64,000 nucleotides of DNA from Adiantum capillus-veneris (GCA_014529385.2 CM043962.1:123913470-123977469); one strand, 5' to 3'. Positions 13,149 to 24,728 are shown, counted from the first letter of the stretch. Notes: generated from the sequence alone by a model not told the origin. Translations and numbers: made by a program.

Positions 13149-14775
13149 TCTACCCAAGGAAGGGGGGAGTGTTTGCTGACAGTCATCATTCATTTGTTTC
13201 TCTCTCAACCTTTTTCCCTGACCTCTCAATTCCAATCTTAGGGAATGTACATATAAAGCTTTATACTCACAAAAAAAAAAAAAGAGCAAGAGCAATTAGC
13301 AAACGAGTATGCACATTAAAAGTCAAAACATTGACTCAGACCTACACATGTCACATCTGGTACAGTGAAACAGAAACCTACGCCATAAAACACCTTCGAT
13401 CCTCATCACTTGAGTGATGGAGGGTAAGGTAAGATTAGTACGATAGGAGTGTTTCTGTTTTAGAGTTGAGTGATTAGCAAAGATCTCTTTTCCCACTAAT
13501 GTGCCTCCTAGAGGTATTGTTTGTGTTTCATAGTGTGTACAGGAGCGTGTTGCTATTGATAGGATTTGGACCTTCATGGAAACTTTCTCTCGTTCACACT
13601 TCAAATCAAGCGCGACCATCGACACAAACAGGTGTTTCTTGTCCATTAGCATTGCCCTTATCTTTTTGCATCCATGTTTGTCTGCTTTAATTGTGATTGG
13701 TAGCATAATATTCAGCGCATTTTCTTAGTATCAAACATTTAATTCAATGTAATGTTTTGTCATAATCACTTGTCTAGGTTTAAAAATCAAGCAGTCTGAC
13801 TAAGCTAGTTTGACCAAGCTAGGTATTAGAGATCTTCTCTTAATACCATGGGGAATGCCTTCCTAATAAGCAATGGTTACTTAGGTTCTTAATCCGATTT
13901 AGGCAGCATTGTATGAAATGTACTAGGGCTTTCTAGTGGGCTTAACCCTATTGACCTTTAGCTTAAGTATTATAAAGGGAGTTTACTAATGTGATGAGCC
14001 TGGGGAGGGTAACAGTGTTATATGACCCCCCAAAGTTACAAAATTAAAATGCTGAAAATGAACAAACAAAAAATCAAAGTGCCACAATGTAAAATTTTAA
14101 GCTGGAAGAGAAATCTCAGCTTGATTTGGTACATCACTCACATGTATTGCCTATGGTACTTGAGCCCTAGAGGTTCCCAGTGTGGGCGCTTTTCCTTGAA
14201 AAGCAAAAAACCCAAGGCATACAAAATAAGCACACACATCAAAATTGAATCAGTGTGAAAAGACTTTGGGGGGTCAAAGAAAAAGTAATCAGCCAGGCGA
14301 TGATTTCATGAGAAATTCCTTTTATGGTAGCTTAACTACAAGGTTTTCTAGATATAGCCTCTAGTCAGCCCTCGAACATGAATACTTGGCTCTCGCGATT
14401 AAACAACTTAATTGACCACAGAAAATTAAGAAGCTTACCCATGGTATTAATATTCGATCTCTAGTGCTTTTCGACCGTCAAAATAGCGACCCCAGACTTG
14501 TTTAATTTTCTACCTTTACATCTGTTTATGCATTTGATTACATTGCAATTTAATGTTCATTGCTGACAAATTGTTTGAAATTCTTTTTCCAATCAAATTT
14601 TCTACCTAAAACTGCATATGCTTTTTAAGAGAATGCAATTACTGTGCCAATGTTGTTTGATTTTGCAGTGACTGAAGAAGGCTAAGGACATTCATCTCAA
14701 ATGCTCTTCCACCTCGACGAACCAGCTTCAACTCAATAGCTTCCGAGGACGGAATCTACATCAGGAAGGGGGGCA
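13149..14775 (+). other. Non-coding 3' region of the Athila/Tat-like element with polypurine tract
   Basis: About 1.6 kb with no supportable gene separates the last frame from the 3' LTR. It ends in the purine-rich aggaaggggggca (14763-14775) directly before the LTR, the expected plus-strand primer. An almost identical short tract, aaggaaggggggag, lies at about 13155-13168 just after the coding stop. Confidence 0.8.
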
Positions 14776-15070
14776 TGTTAACCCTCACGGCTCACGGACA
14801 CCCATCACCTACGATGGACGCATATTATGTATTTGGTAGAGTCAGGTACCGGGCTTGTCGGACCAATAGGAAAAGGGTAAGAGTGATCGTCGATGAGAGG
14901 CGCACTCTAACTGGGACATTCAAGGGATTAGTTGGTTAAGCATGGGCGCCCAAGTGTGAATGGGGTGAGCTCCTATAAAAGCCAACTAAACCTAATTTTT
15001 ACTCATTCTCTCATTTGTGCAATTGAAGAGTGCTCTTGCTCCATCTCCATCTTCTTCTTCTTCACCTCCT

Positions 15071-15102
<32 letters not shown>

Positions 15103-15353
15103 GGAGAGTGTGTGTGCGATCGAGCATTACGAAGGCACGACGGCGGCGAAGCGGTTGAGCGCGGCATGACTGCAGCTTCTTCTTCATCGCGGCGAGGAAT
15201 CCACCACGAAGGCGAGCGTAGAGCGGTGAGTGACACACCCTTTGTTCTCTTGAGCTTGCTAGTTTAGGCTTGTTGTGTGCTTGGAGCCGTTTGTGGCTCG
15301 CACACGGTGTATTGGCAAGTCCCTTGCTTCGACAGTGCGGCAAGGAGCGCACA
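14776..15353 (+). repeat. 3' LTR of the gag-protease element
   Basis: It is 578 bp and matches 6531-7108. It is followed by gtctc at 15354-15358, the right copy of the target duplication. Confidence 0.95.
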
Positions 15354-15588
15354 GTCTCCCAAACACTAAGTAGAGCTTGTCACTCTACTATGGAAGACTG
15401 ATAGGACTAATGTGCAGACATGCTTGTGGCAGCCTCAGGCTCTCAAGCGCCAAATGGACTAGTCATCCATTATGGAATGATGTCGTAGGGTAACATAGGG
15501 ATCCTCTACCCGCTAAGAAAAGGACTCATGAACATGCTTTATCTTCTCTACACCATAGCCGAGGACGACTATGATTTCAAGAGAGAGG
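15354..15588 (+). other. Chromovirus 3' untranslated segment, right part
   Basis: This continues the sequence broken at 6530. It ends in a gaggacgact...caagagagagg stretch that resembles the region just before the 3' LTR of chromoviruses. I use this as the tentative polypurine tract (15578-15588). Confidence 0.6.
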
Positions 15589-15967
15589 TAATTTCATAAT
15601 AATCAATATCTAATTCTCCTAAATGATTTTCTCATATTAAACTGATCATTTAATGTGGGGAAGGCCAGGGGAGAAAAAGCTAGAATATTGGTTAAGCTAG
15701 CAGACCGGCCATAGTAGGGATCCAAAGGAGGGAAAATAGGGATCCAAAGGGGGGGCCATCTGCAAAAGAGACATGTGCAACAATGGTCTAAAAAGACCCT
15801 AAGGTTCAGCCCATTAAGACTTCCAAAATGCTAAGGTTCCAAAATTCAAAGGTTGTGTCCAAAGGTCAACCCTAGGGAAAATTGGATGCTTTGTGTGTGC
15901 CCTAAAAGTCTTTGCACATCCCTACATGGGAGGGGGCGAGCCCTAAAGGTAGGGGATGAGAGAGAAA

Positions 15968-16001
<34 letters not shown>

Positions 16002-17196
16002 GGCTCCCTTTACACAAAGGGAATGAGGGACACATGTCAGCTCCCTAGGCCAGATGCCCACAAGGTGTGCCCAATTTCTATTGGATGACCCTTGAAGTGG
16101 ACCAATGAGAATTAAGCTAGAGTAAATCTAGTTTAATTAATTTCAAAACATTTAATAAAAGAAACCAATGAGAATTAAGTCTCCTAGAAGACTATTGGGC
16201 AGTCTCCCAAAGGGTCCAATGAGCATTCAGAAGCCCCATGGCTTGCCTGATTTCTATTGGCCAGGAAGCAAAGGGGTCCAATGAGAGTTTAGTTTAATTA
16301 TTTAATTACCTAAAGCTCTCACAAAAGGGGAAAGGGGGACACATGTCAGAAGGCTATCACTTATGCTGCTTAATACCCATTGGCTTGACTTGGGGAGGTC
16401 CAATGAGGCAAAAGCCAAACCAAATTAGCAACAAGGGCTCGCCCAAGAGAGAGAGGGGGCTGATTTTTGCTTGGCATTGACACACACACACTCACACTTG
16501 ACCATGTGTGAAGGAAGAATACTCTATCTCCTCCCAAGCTTTAATGGAGAGCTCATCACCTACTCCAAGCTTGTGAGATAGAAGCCTACATCAACACTCT
16601 CTTGGCATGTGGATGCAAATCCAACCAAGAGCCAAGCTTCAATGCATGCTCATATCCTCTACCAAGCTAATTACTAAGCTAAGCTATGCTAATATGAGTG
16701 ATTATGTGAGGAGATGTACATCTTTCTCGTAAGATACTCCTTCTTCCTCTCAATCTACTCTCATACCCTGCTAGCTCTCACCATCTTCGAAGGTGTGTGA
16801 GGTCTTGGGTCTGAGAACGGGGATAATTCAAGTTGTGTTTGATTAAGTGTTTTGCTTGGTGCATGAAGCTTCCATCTTCATTGCACTAGCTAGTCTTTAA
16901 GGAACACAAAGAATTGTATTGTACAATGTCTCTCTTGATGGGAGAAACCATAATACAAAGCCTTTTGGAGGGGGGACCGGCTCCATGCAAATCCGGTCCT
17001 CAACTGTTGTCAATAGCTTAATTTCTCTCTCTTTTGAAAGTATTGTCGATGCTATCTAACTAGGTGTTATGCTTTTTGTTTCTCTCTCCACCCAAGCACT
17101 CTTGTAATTCTCATTAGGAATCTATTCTAATGAAATGCCCACTATGTTCATGCTAATTTTCGCTACTCATAAGTTATTAGGCCATTAAATGTTACA
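15589..17196 (+). repeat. 3' LTR of the chromovirus
   Basis: From about 16142 on it matches the start of the window and it ends TGTTACA at 17196. The left boundary is tentative. I placed it after the purine tract, although the sequence there starts TAAT rather than TG. A second candidate is TGTGGGG near 15654. It holds a (CA)n tract at 15970-15999. Confidence 0.7.
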
Positions 17197-17199
17197 TAA

Positions 17200-17790
17200 A
17201 GATCCTCTTTACTGTCATGGTACTTCCATGACGACCTTTGACAGGAACTCTATGAACTTTTTCTACCTCCAAAGTACCTAGAGAACCCATTTAAACTCAC
17301 ATGGTACTTTCAAGACTACATTTGCAAGGTATTCTAGACTCTTTCAAAGATCCAGAGTACCTAAAGAGCCTTTATACTATCATGGTACTTCCATGACTAC
17401 CGTTGAAAGGAACTATGTGACTTTTCTCTGCCTCCAAAGTTCCTAGAGAACCTCTTCACTCTCATAGTAAATAACTACCTTTGAAATGTCCAAAGTACCT
17501 AAAGAGCCTCTTTCAAGACTCTTTCAAAGTTCCAGAGTACCTAAAGAGCCTCTTTACTATCATGGTACTTCCATGACTACCTTTGAAAGGAACTCTATGA
17601 ACTTTTTCTACCTCCAAAGTACCTAGAGGACCCATTTAGACTCGCATGGTACTTTCAAGACTACCTTTGCGAGGTATTCTAGACTCTTTCAAAGATCCAG
17701 AGTACCTAAAGAGCCTTTTATACTATCATGGTACTTCCATGACTACCTTTGAAAGGAGCTCTATGACTTTTCTCTACATCCAAAGTTCAT
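17200..17790. repeat. Degenerate tandem repeat with higher-order structure
   Basis: A unit of about 110 bp recurs in direct orientation with drift. Each unit contains catggtact(t)ccatgactacc, gaaaggaactctatgac and tccaaagtacctagagaacc. The blocks at about 17205-17400 and 17550-17745 are more alike than neighbouring units, which suggests a higher-order period near 345 bp. No coding is visible. It lies between the chromovirus end and the 343-aa frame. Confidence 0.8.
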
Positions 17791-17802
17791 ACCCATGAGA
17801 CT

Positions 17803-18834
17803 TTAGGAGCATACCTGTGAATCATCAAGCAAATGTATTGGATGCTTTATGTAAGATTTTCTGCCCAATCGTTTTCGACACACATCTTTTTTGTTTGGCG
17901 ACACTCTTGTCTCTATCTGGCAAAAGGAAAAAACAAGGTCTTTTGTCGCTTGTGTGATGGTGGAACTTTGAGGTACTTGACGACTACATAATTGAAAAAG
18001 AAATGCGCCAACTTCAGCCTGTTTTAACCTTGAATTGGCTGCTGCAAAGTTTCGCCGATGCAATCCAGTAAATCTGGCCATCTTGGAGTTGCTAATAGAC
18101 CTTGATGGATCTCCTTCACTATTCACCAACATCATGCAAACAGCTCTTTTAATCTTCAGCTCTTCTTCAGACATGGATGCTTTGACTTTAGTAATTGTGC
18201 CTCGAATATTGGATGGTATTGACTTCTCAGATGCATGATGAAAACGTATAAAAGCTGGCAGTCCTAGAAGACATTGAAAGGCGGTTTTCTTAGCATCGCA
18301 AGTCATGCCTTTTGTTGCTTCCTGCCAGCATTTTGAGACTTTCATGCAAACCTGATTCACATCTTTTGTTGACCTTGAACTTGATGCATCACTTTCTCGT
18401 TGTCTCCTATGGCTCTCTCTTTTCATCATAGACCAATATTCTCGCATCCGATGGTTACCTTCATGGCGAATTGTGACTGAGTCATCCCTGTGGTAATTGT
18501 GAGTCATGTCATCATGAAGTGGATTGTATTGTGCATGCTGCTGAAAGTACTCAAAGCCCTGCAGTGTACTTGGAGGTGGCTCGTTTTGCACAATCCTCTC
18601 TTCAAAACATCCGACACCACAAGCAATGGCCGGCCATCCAACATGAAAATTGTGTGGAGGTTGTTGCTGGTGCGGAACGTGCTCTCCCAAGCTGCTGAAA
18701 TCCACATTCCATAAAAGGTGACAATCGATTGGAGGCTGCTGCTCAGACACATCCTGTTGGCCAATCTCCTGCTGCAACATCTCCATCCCGATCTCCTGGA
18801 CCTTTAGTCTCCACACCTTATGACAATTCTCCAC
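17803..18834 (-). CDS. Unrecognised 343-aa protein
   Basis: One uninterrupted frame starts at ATG 18834 and stops at 17803. I do not recognise the family. The N-terminal 110 residues are Gln/His/Pro-rich and probably disordered. A basic Arg/Ser stretch follows (about residues 130-160), then a Cys-containing helical region (165-235). A block SNSKMARFTGLHRRNFAAAN near residues 248-267 looks like a helix-turn-helix. The last 45 residues hold TRVSPNKKDVCRKR and HPIHLLDDSQ. That C-terminal block reminds me of element-encoded proteins found across eukaryotes, but this is memory, not a search. The frame ends against the tandem repeat at 17200-17790, so the protein may be truncated. A (CT)n tract (minus-strand sense) lies just upstream. 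Confidence 0.55.
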   Translation of the reverse strand: MENCHKVWRLKVQEIGMEMLQQEIGQQDVSEQQPPIDCHLLWNVDFSSLGEHVPHQQQPPHNFHVGWPAIACGVGCFEERIVQNEPPPSTLQGFEYFQQHAQYNPLHDDMTHNYHRDDSVTIRHEGNHRMREYWSMMKRESHRRQRESDASSSRSTKDVNQVCMKVSKCWQEATKGMTCDAKKTAFQCLLGLPAFIRFHHASEKSIPSNIRGTITKVKASMSEEELKIKRAVCMMLVNSEGDPSRSISNSKMARFTGLHRRNFAAANSRLKQAEVGAFLFQLCSRQVPQSSTITQATKDLVFSFCQIETRVSPNKKDVCRKRLGRKSYIKHPIHLLDDSQVCS

Positions 18835-18864
18835 AAGTTCCTACTGCAATTTTCCTTCTTCTTG

Positions 18865-18865
<1 letters not shown>

Positions 18866-18938
<73 letters not shown>
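18866..18938. repeat. (GA)n microsatellite
   Basis: About 73 bp of uninterrupted AG dinucleotides, 30 bp upstream of the start of the minus-strand 343-aa frame. On that strand it reads as a (CT)n tract, a common plant 5'-leader feature. Confidence 0.95.
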
Positions 18939-18940
<2 letters not shown>

Positions 18941-19147
18941 CATAGACTACTGAAAGGGTAGGTAGAGAGTCTTGCATTCGACTAAATCAAGAACCGTTAA
19001 AGTTGTTGGCACAACGCCTTTAGAAATATTAAATATTTATCTTTTGGCTTTTGAAAACTGCCAACAAAACACCATCCAATAGTGCCTCACAAGAGGTGTC
19101 AAGGACACTACTCTTTGCACCACCAACCCATGCTTTCACCTATACAG

Positions 19148-21187
19148 ATGTCAGAAGAACTTCGTTAGCACTAGGTGAATGTGCAATCCAGTGTTGGACC
19201 ACTTGCAGAAGCCAAAAACACTTTCCAAGATAAGATAGAGTCCTTACCTGCATCCATCCAAACAAGACAACAAATATGTTAGCCTTGGATGTGTTTTACA
19301 GGTATCAATGGACTATATCAGTTGTTATCCATGTCCATCTTACAAACATTTTTTTACTTCCAAGCTTAGTCCAAAGTTTTTAAGTAAGAAATGTTCCTCT
19401 TTCTCAATACAAAACCCAGAGTCTCTAGCAAAAGAATATCATTTTGATTAGAAGGCCGTCACCCCTTCTAACCCAAGTGTTTGAATCATACATTAATATT
19501 TCTATCATTTTATAAGTTATCTTTCAAGATTAATGAAAGCTCCACCATATGAGTTTTTTAAGAAAGAAGTTTTTTAGAAAATTCCATTTATAGTTTTTCA
19601 AAGCATCAAGATCATTTAGTTTTAGGTCCGATACAATTTAAGCCCATCATGGTAAATGGCCTCAAATCATCCCCCAATTTATATACACTTACCTTATGTG
19701 TCTCTTTAGAAAATCAAGTGGCAATGAGCCCTTAGCGGACCTCGAGTCCAACCAAATCAAGGAAAAAAGTCATTGCGCTTTATGTTTCCAATTTCATCTA
19801 TCATTAGTGGTTGTAAACAAATTATAGTAATATCTTAACAAGACGACCAGTAATATACCTAGTACCTATAAGTAATTGGGCCAAAAAACACCATCTAATA
19901 ATCGTATGCAGTCGAGCCAAGCAAAAAAGGCAAAAGGCAAAAGGCAAAAAACCACATCCGCCTAGTGATTTGTAACACCTCATGGCAAAATTCTAGGTAC
20001 TGAAGTAGTAGCGCCATGATAAGCAGCCGGGGCAAGCTCCCCCAAAAAAAACATCCTGTAATTGTGTGCAGCAAGTCAACCCCATTGATTTCACAGAGCA
20101 ATCCCAAACGGTGGGATTTTACCATACAGTATACCATGCTTAAGTGCTAACAAGTCAATACCCAAAGCTATGCAGGCAAAGTATCGTATAACCCCATCCT
20201 AATGAATATAGAAATGACCAAGTACAGCAACAGTGTGCAACCGGGCCCAACACCCCTATGAGTCTCTCCCCTTTTAAGAAACATTCAATATCAGTGCGCA
20301 GAAGGTTAGAGAACCCCACCCACCTTTATTTTTATGTTCCCATATCCAACCAATATACAGGTCCTAACTAGGCTTCAGTGATCAATAACCAATTAAAAAA
20401 GCAATAGTACTAAGAAAAACTCAAAGTATTTTGATGAGCAACAATGGTATGTCCATCTACTCTTGACAGAGTATTGCCTTGCTAATGCAAGCGGCAGCCG
20501 CCCCTAAAAACACGGTGAATAGTTACCGTAAAGCAGCCCAAAACATTATTTTACAGAGTTTTTTAAGTACCAACGGCTTAGTATGCCATACCCCAAAACC
20601 ATTCCAAAATGTTACGAACATTACTTATGCACAGTCAAAACACCATTACCCATATATACTCACCAACCAAAGAACCCTAAGTAGGTACTACTATAATGAT
20701 TGAAAGCCACATAAAGAGCCATACCATCAAAACATGCTAAAGCAACATTATTACAGTGATAATGCCTTTAAACCAGTAGGTGTGCAAAGTATCCAACCTG
20801 ATTAACTTGTGTCGTGAGCTCCATACTTTGGTTCAGTAGAGAAATAGACACACAATCCAACTTTATGCAATCAGAATAACACACAAAGCTAAGTGAGGGG
20901 CAGAGTTGCGCCCTCACCTCTTAAATAGAGGAAGGAGGAAGGTCACCATTCCCGTGTAGTGAGCACAGTGCCATGAGTGGAGAGACCCCCTCCTGAGACA
21001 GCGAGGCTATCCACAATGCAGTATGAGGAAAACTACCCTAGCGCCTTCACGGCCGGTTTTACACAAGGTAGTAAACCACCATTTTACCTATGCTAAGAAG
21101 GGTTGTCCCATGGTGGATACCCAATACAGTGGGGCTTTAGGAAGTAGGCGTCAGATATTCTAGGGACTCTCAATGGTAAGTAATTGA

Positions 21188-21219
<32 letters not shown>
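19148..21219 (-). repeat. Penelope-flanking direct repeat, copy A
   Basis: About 2 kb of non-coding DNA that recurs in the same orientation at 37440-39197 (copy B) and, diverged, at 39518-42039 (copy C). It abuts the C-terminal end of the reverse transcriptase frame and ends in a (TG)n tract at 21189-21219. Copy B lacks about 400 bp present here (roughly 20475-20885). Direct repeats on both sides of a Penelope-like reverse transcriptase fit the pseudo-LTR arrangement of that class. Strand is given in the sense of the reverse transcriptase. Confidence 0.75.
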
Positions 21220-21221
<2 letters not shown>

Positions 21222-21282
21222 CCCCCCTGTCCCAGGCACCAAACACAATGAGTCGATAGTAGGCCCATTGTGAATGGGCTTA

Positions 21283-24142
21283 CTACCTTATTAGAGAAAT
21301 GAGATTTTCACGGTTAAAGTGTAACCCAGGCCAATGATGCTGAGTAAGAAACTGTATAATTTTATTGACTATTTTGTTTCTACTAAAGCCATTACGATAA
21401 TACTTTCTTATTAGTATTTTTATATCCTCCCAGGCAAGGAGGTAGTTGGAGTAAGAGTAGATGATTAAATATAGTAGGATGATACAAGTGCTAAGCACTA
21501 CTTTGTGAGGCCTATTACTATTCCTCTTTTCCTCCAAACAAGGAATACGAAGGGAGATAGAAAAGTTCAAGAACTGTACCAAAGTACAAAAAGCCTCATC
21601 GGGTGTTACAAACTCGAGTAAAGAAGTTGGTTTAATCTTTAGGCATTGAGGATAAATAAGGTAGGTTTCCTCAAGGAAGGCATTATTGTTGATGCTTAGT
21701 ATGTCATCCATACATCTGTAAGCATGTCCAAACAGTGAAAGTTTATTATTCCTACATTCCATGGCTTTGATAAACCATGTGTATTCAAAGAAGACCAAGT
21801 AAATATTACACATAAGTGGAGAACAGGAGAACCCCATGGGGATGCCCAAGCATTGGTTAAAACAATGTCCTCCAGAAAGGATAGTACAGTTATCAAGCAA
21901 CCATGAGATGTAAAGACAAAGCTTCTCTTCATTGAAGTGTAAGGGATGTACGGAGTAAGTATTTTTTATCCATCTAGGTTTTTTGGAAAGTGATACGTAG
22001 AAAAGACTCTTCTTTTTTGCATTGGAGAAGGCGATTTTAATAACCTTGGCTAGAACATTCTTAAGGCCAAGATCCCCATCAAGGGGAATGTTTTCATAAC
22101 ATTGTGTGATATCTGCTGAAAAAATATGGAAGATTTGCTTAGGGGGGTTAAGAGAGACCTCAGTAGATTTTTTTGGTATTCATAATGGATTGTACTGTAT
22201 TTGGAGAAAGTCGTGGCAGATTTTCTGTTTAGAGGCACACATAAGTTCAAATTCAGCTAATATTAGGTCAAGGCATAGAGTGATATCCTTGGTGATATCA
22301 ATAAAGATACCAATAGAAGCATTAGATATCCATCTGAATTTATGTTTATGTATCTTATAGGCGGGGAAAAGTACTGGTAGTTTAGTGTCTTGTAAAATAT
22401 AGCCTAAATTCTCTAAGTGTCTTGAGATGCTACTAATAACCGTTTGTAAGGAAGAGTTAATTCTAATGAATTCTTTCCCATAAACCCAATCACGGGCAGC
22501 ATTCTAAGCTAGGTTTTTGCAGATAAGAGTGGGACAATTAGAGCTTTTATCCAGCCCAACTATGAACCAATTATTAGATATTTCTTAAAAATCAAGAGCA
22601 AGTCGTGGTGTTAACCAGAAGTTATCAGTGGATAACCATTTTCTAGGAATTTGTGATATTTTCTGAAAGAAGCATTCCTCCATAACTTTTGTTAAGTCCA
22701 GTATGAATGTCTTCTTAGTTGGAGAGAATTGACAAGGTCAGTTAGGTAGCTAAGTAAAGTTGATAGAGCGAGGTAAGGGTTTCTTGGGAGAGTTAGGTAT
22801 GTGAGCCCATTGGCTAAGATTCTTCATATTTTGATATTTTCAATGATGCTAAGATTACAAGTACAAACATGCATACCATATGTATCAAATTTTTTGCAAA
22901 ATGTGGTAAATTGACTAAATGTACATTTGGGAGTTGATTCATGCCAAAGAAAATCATCACTGTAGACCAAGTTTTTAATGGGATGTTGATACATCTAGCC
23001 AATGAGTACATTATCAAGCAGTTTTTGATTTCCAAAAAGTAGTTCAAAGCACTCACAAAAAATAGCTTTAATTTGTATCCAATCGAGAAGTAATTATGTA
23101 AAAGATAGTACACGTAGATATAGACTTGGTTTGGAGCTACTTTGTTGAGAAACCTTCGTCCACAAGGGCTCGCAACAACTTGCAATTCCACCAAGGATTA
23201 CATTTCAAGAAAATTCCTGATGGGGGATTTTTTGCCTCTTCCCCTAGTGTAGCTAGAGACTTCCCCCAGTTAGAGGAAGAGCCAGGTGTCAAAAAGGAAG
23301 TGAAAGAGTTGGGGATAGTAAGAGGATTGGGTCTTTTCAGAGCAAGGGAATCATCCTCATCAATACATGGTTTGAGTAAGCTAGTGATGATTTTTACACC
23401 TTTGTAGTTAGCATAAGTGGTTAGGTAGATTCCAGGTTCATCAGATTTCGGTTCCTTCAAGATATCTAGCATTAATCGACAAAAGATGTTAAAGGCAATC
23501 TGAGCAATTACTATCTGTTTAGCTTGGCCGCCCAACCAGGAGCAAATAAGGGAGAGGTGAAAATCCACGGGTTTTTCTGGGAAGAATAGGTCAAGGTGGT
23601 TGAGAATAAACCAAATGGCATTATCAAACCACATGATGCTAGATTTGCAAGAGGCTTTAGGGTCAAGAAAATTTGCAGGCACATTTAACATAGGACCAAA
23701 AAAAATTCCAAATGGATTCTGTGTAGAAGTCCAGGTTGCTTTTAGCAAACTCCATGTTCCCTTTTGTATGGGTGTAGAGGCCAGTATTAGAAGGGTATTT
23801 AGAATGGTCAATGAGATTGAGGTTGAAGGGTGCTTTGATGAGTTCTCCTTTTAAGATCACGAGTTTGCAGTCTTCGACAGTAGAGGCAGGGAGGTTGGCA
23901 ATGTAAACCGCGGTTTTACTTAAAATAGGTGCTAAGAAAGCCTTGTTGGGCAGGAACCAAAGCTAATGGTCCACCCGAAAAGACTCGATTTCAATCTGTC
24001 ATGTAAAAAAGGAAAACCTTTAGAGATTTCTGGCACCATTTCCAAGAGGTTAGAGTCATTGAGGGAACAAAGAATACTCTGAAATTCTTTGACGGCTTCA
24101 AGAGTTACACTATCCCTACAAAATATACCTCCAGTTTAATTA
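21283..24142 (-). pseudogene. Penelope-like reverse transcriptase, C-terminal and central part
   Basis: Read on the minus strand, coding homology runs from 24142 down to a stop at 21283. The region around 22330-22380 has a template-contact block with KIHKHKFRW. Motif A is FSADITQCYENIPL near 22110. Motif B is GIPMGFSCSPL near 21835. Motif C has CMDDIL near 21705, followed by IYP and a thumb-like region. The spacing and the IPMG-SP-L / DDIL-N / IYP signature point to Penelope-like elements rather than LINE or LTR polymerases. A TGA at about 22181-22183 breaks the frame between the template-contact block and motif A. The N-terminal third (22800-23860) is spread over two frames. No GIY-YIG endonuclease follows the thumb; only about 60 bp separates the stop from the repeat. 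Confidence 0.7.
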
Positions 24143-24147
24143 ATAGT

Positions 24148-24333
24148 TGTTGGGGTATAGGCATCTGTGCCTTGCCCGGCCGCCCAGAGTCTGGGCGCCC
24201 ACTGACTTGTATACCTTATACATAGCATAAGTGTATAGGGGGCTGCTCACTCATTGAGTCTCCCCACCCACATCGCGTGTGTCTCCTTCTCTCTCTCACT
24301 CTCCGTCTGTGGTGTGCTCCCCGATCCCCTTCA
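24148..24333 (+). repeat. 5' LTR of the copia element
   Basis: It is 186 bp, TGTTGGGG to CCCCTTCA. It matches the 3' LTR once the inserted solo LTR is removed. Confidence 0.93.
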
Positions 24334-24335
24334 AT

Positions 24336-24347
24336 TGGTATCAGAGC
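24336..24347 (+). other. Primer binding site of the copia element
   Basis: TGGTATCAGAGC begins two bases after the LTR end and is of initiator tRNA-Met type. Confidence 0.9.
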
Positions 24348-24728
24348 GTAGGTGCGGAGGGAGCGCGTGTGTGCACAGTCACGACGACAACGGAGAGCTA
24401 GTTTCATTCCCGAAATCGCGTCCGCGCGCGCACTTTCAAGAGTGCAAACAGGGTTTTGACTTCGGCATCAGCAAATTCAGCTTTCCGAGAGCGTTTCCAC
24501 CAGGTGTGCTGGCGTTTTACCCCCCTTTCGAAGCCATTCGAGCCATCAGAAACCTCATTCGAGCTATGGTTGAGGAGCTGCATTTTTCAGCCCTCTTTTG
24601 GCAGTTTATGTTGCGTTTTCTGAGTCGAAACGGAGGTTTTTGGCATAGCTTTCACACCCGGACTCGGATACATGTGATCCAGGAGTCTACCTTGGGGTTT
24701 TGGCATGCTCCGGACGCGCTCGTCATAT
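24348..24728 (+). other. Copia leader, left part
   Basis: Non-coding leader between primer site and gag, interrupted at 24728 and resumed at 32626. The 171-aa frame across 24254-24769 spans the LTR, leader and inserted element and is not a gene. Confidence 0.75.

Larger units (their letters stand above)
6531..15353 (+). mobile_element. Non-autonomous Athila/Tat-like LTR retrotransposon (gag-protease only)
   Basis: Two 578-bp LTRs (6531-7108 and 14776-15353) begin TGTTAACC and end GCGCACA. They are flanked by a perfect 5-bp target duplication, gtctc. The primer site TGGCGCCGTTGCCGGGG and a purine tract before the 3' LTR complete the structure. The internal region encodes a long gag with zinc knuckles and a retropepsin-like domain. 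I find no reverse transcriptase, RNase H or integrase, so movement would need enzymes supplied by another element. About six substitutions separate the LTRs by eye, near 1 percent. It sits in the 3' untranslated part of the chromovirus and is therefore the younger of the two. Confidence 0.92.
1..17196 (+). mobile_element. Ty3/gypsy chromovirus, interrupted by a second LTR element
   Basis: The element has two near-identical direct repeats. One ends at 1055 and the other at 17196, both in TGTTACA. An initiator-tRNA-Met-type primer site follows the first, and a gag-pol region with a C-terminal chromodomain lies between. The 5' LTR is cut by the start of the window. The internal region is broken at 6530/15354 by the element at 6531-15353. 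By eye the LTRs differ at roughly a dozen positions over about 1.05 kb, so insertion was fairly recent. The right flank begins taaag, but the left target duplication is outside the window and cannot be checked. Lineage assignment rests on domain order and the chromodomain. Confidence 0.9.

Noticed and set aside
17200-17790. CRISPR-like array
   Set aside because: The units are contiguous and degenerate with no unique spacers, in plant DNA. It is a satellite-type tandem repeat.
19895-20137. Short minus-strand frame also open in the second repeat copy (38103-38420)
   Set aside because: The conservation is no more than the DNA similarity of copies A and B. There is no start/stop conservation and no known domain.
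21283-24142. LINE or group II intron reverse transcriptase
   Set aside because: The IPMG-SP-L motif B, DDIL-N with following IYP, and absence of AP endonuclease or intron maturase features fit Penelope-like elements better.
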